Of a DNA stretch of 9,006 nucleotides, positions 6,734-9,006 are shown one piece after another (position 1 is the first letter of the stretch; each line of letters opens with the position of its first letter). The notes beneath the pieces were generated by a model. The model was not told the origin of the DNA. It saw nothing but the letters and a program-made list of their open reading frames with translations, and made no database searches. The stretch covers positions 1 to 9,006 of the forward strand of contig VXPN01000503.1 in assembly GCA_009839535.1 (NCBI GenBank), written 5' to 3'. Origin of the DNA: Boseongicola sp. SB0662_bin_57. GTDB taxonomy: Bacteria > Pseudomonadota > Alphaproteobacteria > Rhodobacterales > Rhodobacteraceae. The position numbers and the translations under genes were made by a program.

Positions 6734-7489
6734 CTAAACCGTAACGCCGCCGAAGCCGCTGTCAGGGACCTGGCCCTGCAATCCGGCGGCGGGCGTCCGC
6801 CCGATCCTTATGGTTCGCAGCCCGCCGTCCTTGGCGAACCGCTTGTCGCGCTCAAGCTCGAACTCGGCCAGTTCCGGCGCGAACGACAGGCCGCGAGACT
6901 GCTTGAAGCGCCATGTCAGGTCCTGTTCCACCAGGTCGTCGTCGAACAGGGTCAGGTCGGTGTCCGCCGCGACCCTGCCGCGAAAGACCGTCCGTGACGC
7001 ATCGGTCAGCCACTGGTTGCTGACGTACTCGATCACCAGGTCCTGCGCCTGCGACGGGACGGGATCGACCCAGAACGCCTTGCCGGTTCCGGCGACGTTG
7101 CGCCTGATCCTGAAGTTCGGGGCGATGGACGTGGTTTCCACAAGCCCCGACTTGATCCGCTGCCACTCCGTCGGGCTGAGAGGCCCCCGCGCCTCGCGGT
7201 AGGTGTCCCTGTTCCAGACCGTGCCGTCCACAAGCTCCTGGTAGTCGTCCGGGAAGGCGTAGGACGCCTGGCCGGGGACCGTCTGGAACGCGAACTCCCG
7301 CGTGAGCACGATCCAGCCCTGGTTGCTCGTGCCCCGCATCTGGGCCATGTTCTTGCAGCCCCGGTTGAGCAGCACGACCATGGCCCGTGCGTGAGGCTCC
7401 GGGTTGCCGACAAGCGAATCAATGTCGCGCATTCCGACGACGGCGGCGACGTTCCTCGCGATCTCGAAGACGTTAAGCCTTTCCGTCAT
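6734..7489 (-). CDS. Head-tail adaptor / tail tubular protein A-like (T7 gp11 / P22 gp4 type)
   Basis: This 251-aa protein probably forms the ring that joins the portal to the tail nozzle in podovirus virions. The sequence carries what I recognise as the hallmark blocks of this phage group. Residues 66-83 read FAFQTVPGQASYAFPDDY, a strand, turn and 'P-DDY' signature. Residues 92-110 have WNRDTYREARGPLSPTEWQ. Residues 154-161 have EYVSNQWL. Residues 177-200 have an acidic segment (LFDDDLVEQDL) followed by TWRFKQSRG, and after that comes a helical, charged stretch (FELERDKRFAKD). It is longer than T7 gp11 or P22 gp4, as is usual for related phages with insertions. The ATG at 7487-7489 lies inside the end of the preceding gene (17-nt overlap) with AAGG directly before it, so translation is probably coupled. 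The nozzle gene starts 4 nt after its stop, the standard neighbour for this function. Confidence 0.85.
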   Translation of the reverse strand: MTERLNVFEIARNVAAVVGMRDIDSLVGNPEPHARAMVVLLNRGCKNMAQMRGTSNQGWIVLTREFAFQTVPGQASYAFPDDYQELVDGTVWNRDTYREARGPLSPTEWQRIKSGLVETTSIAPNFRIRRNVAGTGKAFWVDPVPSQAQDLVIEYVSNQWLTDASRTVFRGRVAADTDLTLFDDDLVEQDLTWRFKQSRGLSFAPELAEFELERDKRFAKDGGLRTIRIGRTPAAGLQGQVPDSGFGGVTV

Positions 7490-8174
7490 CCTTCGCGGTT
7501 CCCTTTGCCTTCGTCGCCGGAGCCTGGCCTTCCACCCTGGCCATGAGCGCCTTCACCGTCTCCTGGAGCTTCGCGTTCTCGGCGAGGACGCTCTCGTTCT
7601 GGCCCTCAAGCGCCGTGATCCTCTCGACCATCGCGTCCTTCTGGTCGAACTGCTGCTGCCTGGCCAACGCGCCCCGCGCCTTGTCCCGCACCTTGGCGAC
7701 GCCAGGTCCCAGGTGGTCGAGATGGGTGTCGGTCAGCCCGGCAAGCTGCTCCAGCGTGAAGACGCGCTTCTCGGCAAGCCTTGCCTTCATCGCCTCGTCC
7801 AGCCATGTCACGTTGCGAAGCCGGGTCTGGCCCTTCGTCTGGTCCTCGGACTGCTGGTAGAGCGCCCACTTGCGGGCGTATTCCAGCTTGTCCTCCTCCG
7901 TGACGGGGCGGTCCACCTTGAAGAACCTGTCGCCGGGAAACTCCTTCCTGATGTAGTCGGCGTCGGCGACGGGGTTCCGGTAGAACTCGACGAACGCCTC
8001 GTCCTGCCCGCCGTGGTCCGGGTCGCCGTAGATCAGGCCGCCCTTGCTGTCGCGCCGCGCCTGGGCCTGCACGGGCACGTTCATCATCGCCGCCGCCTGC
8101 TCGATCTGGCCGGGGTCGGCGAGCACCGAGCCTTCCGGCTGGACGCTCAGGTCGGTTTGCATTGCAGTTTCCAT
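7473..8174 (-). CDS. Probable virion-associated protein with helix-hairpin-like segment and C-terminal coiled coil
   Basis: The N-terminal 45 residues are polar and Gln/Ala-rich. Residues 46-125 form a compact-looking charged region with many aromatics (FVEFYRNP, DRFFKV, EYARKWALYQQ). Residues 136-170 (KRVFTLEQLAGLTDTHLDHL, then GPGVAKVRDKA) resemble the helix-hairpin-helix or SAM-like folds in which a 'T-x-E-Q-LA' helix is followed by a G-x-G turn and a basic helix. Residues 177-215 show a clear heptad pattern of hydrophobics (V/I/L, for example I186, L189, L203, L210), predicting a coiled coil. The last 15 residues are a Lys-rich disordered tail. Its place just before the adaptor gene, and this design, would suit a head-assembly or scaffolding-like role, but I cannot name a family. 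Its 3' end overlaps the adaptor gene by 17 nt. Confidence 0.85.
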   Translation of the reverse strand: METAMQTDLSVQPEGSVLADPGQIEQAAAMMNVPVQAQARRDSKGGLIYGDPDHGGQDEAFVEFYRNPVADADYIRKEFPGDRFFKVDRPVTEEDKLEYARKWALYQQSEDQTKGQTRLRNVTWLDEAMKARLAEKRVFTLEQLAGLTDTHLDHLGPGVAKVRDKARGALARQQQFDQKDAMVERITALEGQNESVLAENAKLQETVKALMARVEGQAPATKAKGTAKDDGKA

Positions 8175-8182
8175 GTTCGTTT

Positions 8183-8188
8183 TCCTCT
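8183..8188 (-). promoter_or_regulatory. Ribosome-binding site for the 233-aa gene
   Basis: The minus strand reads AGAGGA, 8 nt before the ATG at 8172-8174. This supports that start over the in-frame ATG four codons further in (METAM). Confidence 0.6.
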
Positions 8189-8193
8189 GGTTG

Positions 8194-8259
8194 TCAGGCG
8201 TTTTCGGATTGCACGGCGGCCTCTGCCTCCACCGTGAAGACGTGATCGTGCCTGCTCAT
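8194..8259 (-). CDS. Possible 21-aa micro-ORF coupled by ATGA
   Basis: The ATG at 8257-8259 overlaps the stop of the 217-aa gene as ATGA. The same junction type occurs between the two genes meeting at 4028-4031. The 21 codons (starting MSRHDHVFTVEAEA, ending VQSENA) are mostly G/C-ending, as in the surrounding genes. A weak GAAGG lies about 8 nt upstream. If it is not translated, 8175-8255 is an 81-nt gap, by far the largest non-coding stretch in an otherwise tightly packed operon. If it is translated, the gap shrinks to 19 nt, just enough for the next ribosome-binding site. The peptide is acidic, has no membrane segment, and matches nothing I recognise. It could be a true small phage gene, a coupling leader for the next gene, or chance. 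Confidence 0.45.
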   Translation of the reverse strand: MSRHDHVFTVEAEAAVQSENA

Positions 8260-8909
8260 GCCGAAACGCCTTCGACGGTGATGCCGAACGCCGCCGCGCC
8301 ATCCTCGCCAAGCATGTACAGCTTGGTTCCATCCTCAGACCTGGACACGTATACGGTCCCCGACGGTCCTTTCAGGTGCCCGGATACCGAAGGCAGCGGA
8401 GTGGTCGAAACCCCCAAGGCAGAGACGGGAACATCGACCGAGAAGGGGACGGAAGCCAATGCTTTCGCCGCTGTTGCACCCGACCGCCCTGAGAAACGAA
8501 GGATCGGATAAAGGTCGATGTCGGCCACGGTTGTCTCCGCCACGGCCTGATTGTTTTCCGACCCGCCAGTTCCCAATCTCACTGGCGGTGAAGGCTCAAG
8601 ATGGGCCGAACCCGTGCGGGCATAGTCCATTTCACAATGGATGCGCCGCTCGATCTCATCGACCACCTGCTCTGCTGTCGTGTCCAATATGTAGTAATTC
8701 TGGGAATTACCCAAACCGCCAACATGATCTGAATGGATTTCAACGACGTTCTGTTCCGTAACATTGCCTTTCGCGTCCTTCACCTTCCGAGTGATGTCTA
8801 ACGCCGCCATGATCTGGAATACGTTCAAGAACGAAGTGCGCAGATCGGCAATGACAATGGGGTCTGAACTCCTATGGACCAATTCGGTTTTCAGGAATCT
8901 GCTGCTCAT
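8256..8909 (-). CDS. 217-aa protein of unknown function in a GC-poor segment
   Basis: I do not recognise a family. The start is an ATG behind a near-consensus ribosome-binding site. Residues 1-40 contain a hydrophobic, probably helical stretch (SFLNVFQIMAALDI). Residues 41-90 hold a charged turn (KDAKGN) followed by a likely helix (TAEQVVDEIERR). Residues 98-125 are rich in Ser, Pro and Gly and look like a linker. Residues 126-217 look beta-rich, with short strands broken by Gly/Asp turns (GTVYVSRSEDGTKLYML). There is no signal peptide or clear membrane segment. GC by line count is about 50% over 8641-8940, compared with 60-70% in the neighbouring genes, and several codons are A/T-ending. That suggests acquisition apart from the flanking structural genes. 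It lies upstream of the neck genes, so a virion decoration or accessory role is possible, but this is inference from position only. Its stop overlaps the next small ORF as ATGA. Confidence 0.85.
   Translation of the reverse strand: MSSRFLKTELVHRSSDPIVIADLRTSFLNVFQIMAALDITRKVKDAKGNVTEQNVVEIHSDHVGGLGNSQNYYILDTTAEQVVDEIERRIHCEMDYARTGSAHLEPSPPVRLGTGGSENNQAVAETTVADIDLYPILRFSGRSGATAAKALASVPFSVDVPVSALGVSTTPLPSVSGHLKGPSGTVYVSRSEDGTKLYMLGEDGAAAFGITVEGVSA
8563..8588. repeat. 8-bp inverted repeat inside the 217-aa gene
   Basis: CCGCCAGT at 8563-8570 is matched by its exact reverse complement ACTGGCGG at 8581-8588, with a 10-nt spacer. It falls in the Ser/Pro/Gly-rich linker (about residues 108-116) between the N-terminal half and the beta-rich C-terminal half. 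No U-tract follows on either strand, so it is not a usual terminator. A chance palindrome in GC-rich coding sequence is possible. Confidence 0.5.
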
Positions 8910-8915
8910 TGTAAG

Positions 8916-8923
8916 TCCTCCTT
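8916..8923 (-). promoter_or_regulatory. Strong ribosome-binding site
   Basis: The minus strand reads AAGGAGGA, a near-consensus Shine-Dalgarno sequence, with 7 nt between GGAGG and the ATG at 8907-8909. It is the strongest such site in the window and fixes the start of the 217-aa gene. Most downstream genes have weaker sites and seem to depend on stop-start coupling. Confidence 0.75.
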
Positions 8924-8927
8924 CAGG

Positions 8928-9006
8928 TCAGGTTCTGCATTTCAGCTTGTCGATGCGGGGAACGGAACGCGGCGGAAGTCGAAGATCACGCTGTAGACTC
9001 CCTGTT
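8928..9006 (-). CDS. C-terminal end of an upstream late gene (partial)
   Basis: Only the last 23 or so codons are in the window, in the frame that reads GVYSVIFDFRRVPR, then IDKLKCRT and a TGA stop at 8928-8930. The reading is open to the window edge, uses G/C-ending codons, and stops 18 nt before the next start codon, whose ribosome-binding site lies in the gap, as expected for an operon member. The alternation of hydrophobic and aromatic residues (VYSVIFDF) looks like a terminal beta-strand. By position, just upstream of the neck genes of a podovirus, a capsid or other virion protein would be a natural guess, but the fragment is too short to assign a family. Confidence 0.6.
   Translation of the reverse strand, partial: TGSLQRDLRLPPRSVPRIDKLKCRT

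Noticed and set aside
8250..8265. Programmed frameshift fusing the 217-aa protein with the micro-ORF
   Set aside because: The junction has no slippery heptamer; a simple ATGA stop-start explains it.
8147..8332. 61-aa minus-strand frame across the micro-ORF region
   Set aside because: It overlaps the ends of both neighbours out of frame and is Arg-rich low-quality coding. The 21-aa ATGA-coupled frame fits operon structure and codon use better.
1..9006. CRISPR array, tRNA gene, integrase/att site or diversity-generating retroelement template
   Set aside because: I saw no regularly spaced direct repeats, cloverleaf pattern, recombinase motif or reverse-transcriptase signature. The only clear tandem repeats are coding repeats in the S74 protein.

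Overview
The window is a late structural block of a short-tailed (podovirus-type) phage or prophage of a high-GC bacterium. All supported genes lie on the minus strand and are read from the right edge to the left. GC is roughly 60-70% in the stretches I counted, with G/C-ending codons preferred. That fits a proteobacterial host, but the sequence alone does not fix the host. No integrase, attachment site, tRNA, lysis or replication gene is visible, so I cannot say whether this is a free phage or a prophage.

Layout in transcription order (right to left): the last residues of an upstream gene (8928-9006); a 217-aa protein of unknown function in a locally GC-poor segment (8256-8909); a possible 21-aa micro-ORF joined to it by ATGA (8194-8259); a 233-aa protein with a helix-hairpin-like segment and a C-terminal coiled coil (7473-8174); a head-tail adaptor of the T7 gp11 / P22 gp4 type (6734-7489); a tail nozzle / DNA-stabilisation protein of the T7 gp12 / P22 gp10 type (5110-6729); a GNAT acetyltransferase (4635-5123); a Gly-rich, mostly disordered virion-type protein (4028-4666); a repeat-rich protein ending in a short peptidase S74 intramolecular chaperone domain (2379-4031); a 107-aa unknown (2046-2369); a probable internal virion/ejection protein (466-2046); and the N-terminus of a second, probably large ejection protein running off the left edge (1-466).

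The genes are packed as one operon. Junctions overlap by 1 to 32 nt (ATGA and TGATG stop-starts recur) or are separated by less than about 20 nt, apart from the 81 nt that hold the micro-ORF. I see no promoter or intrinsic terminator. Taken together, the products would build the neck (adaptor and nozzle), the fibre or tail appendage with its folding domain, and the internal proteins ejected with the DNA.

Most of this is recognisable phage machinery. The parts most worth a second look are the GC-poor unknown gene with its micro-ORF, the three tandem-repeat systems in the S74 protein, the PDPVKT motif shared by the N-termini of two neighbouring proteins, and the acetyltransferase embedded in the tail genes. 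I do not see convincing evidence of a wholly new system.
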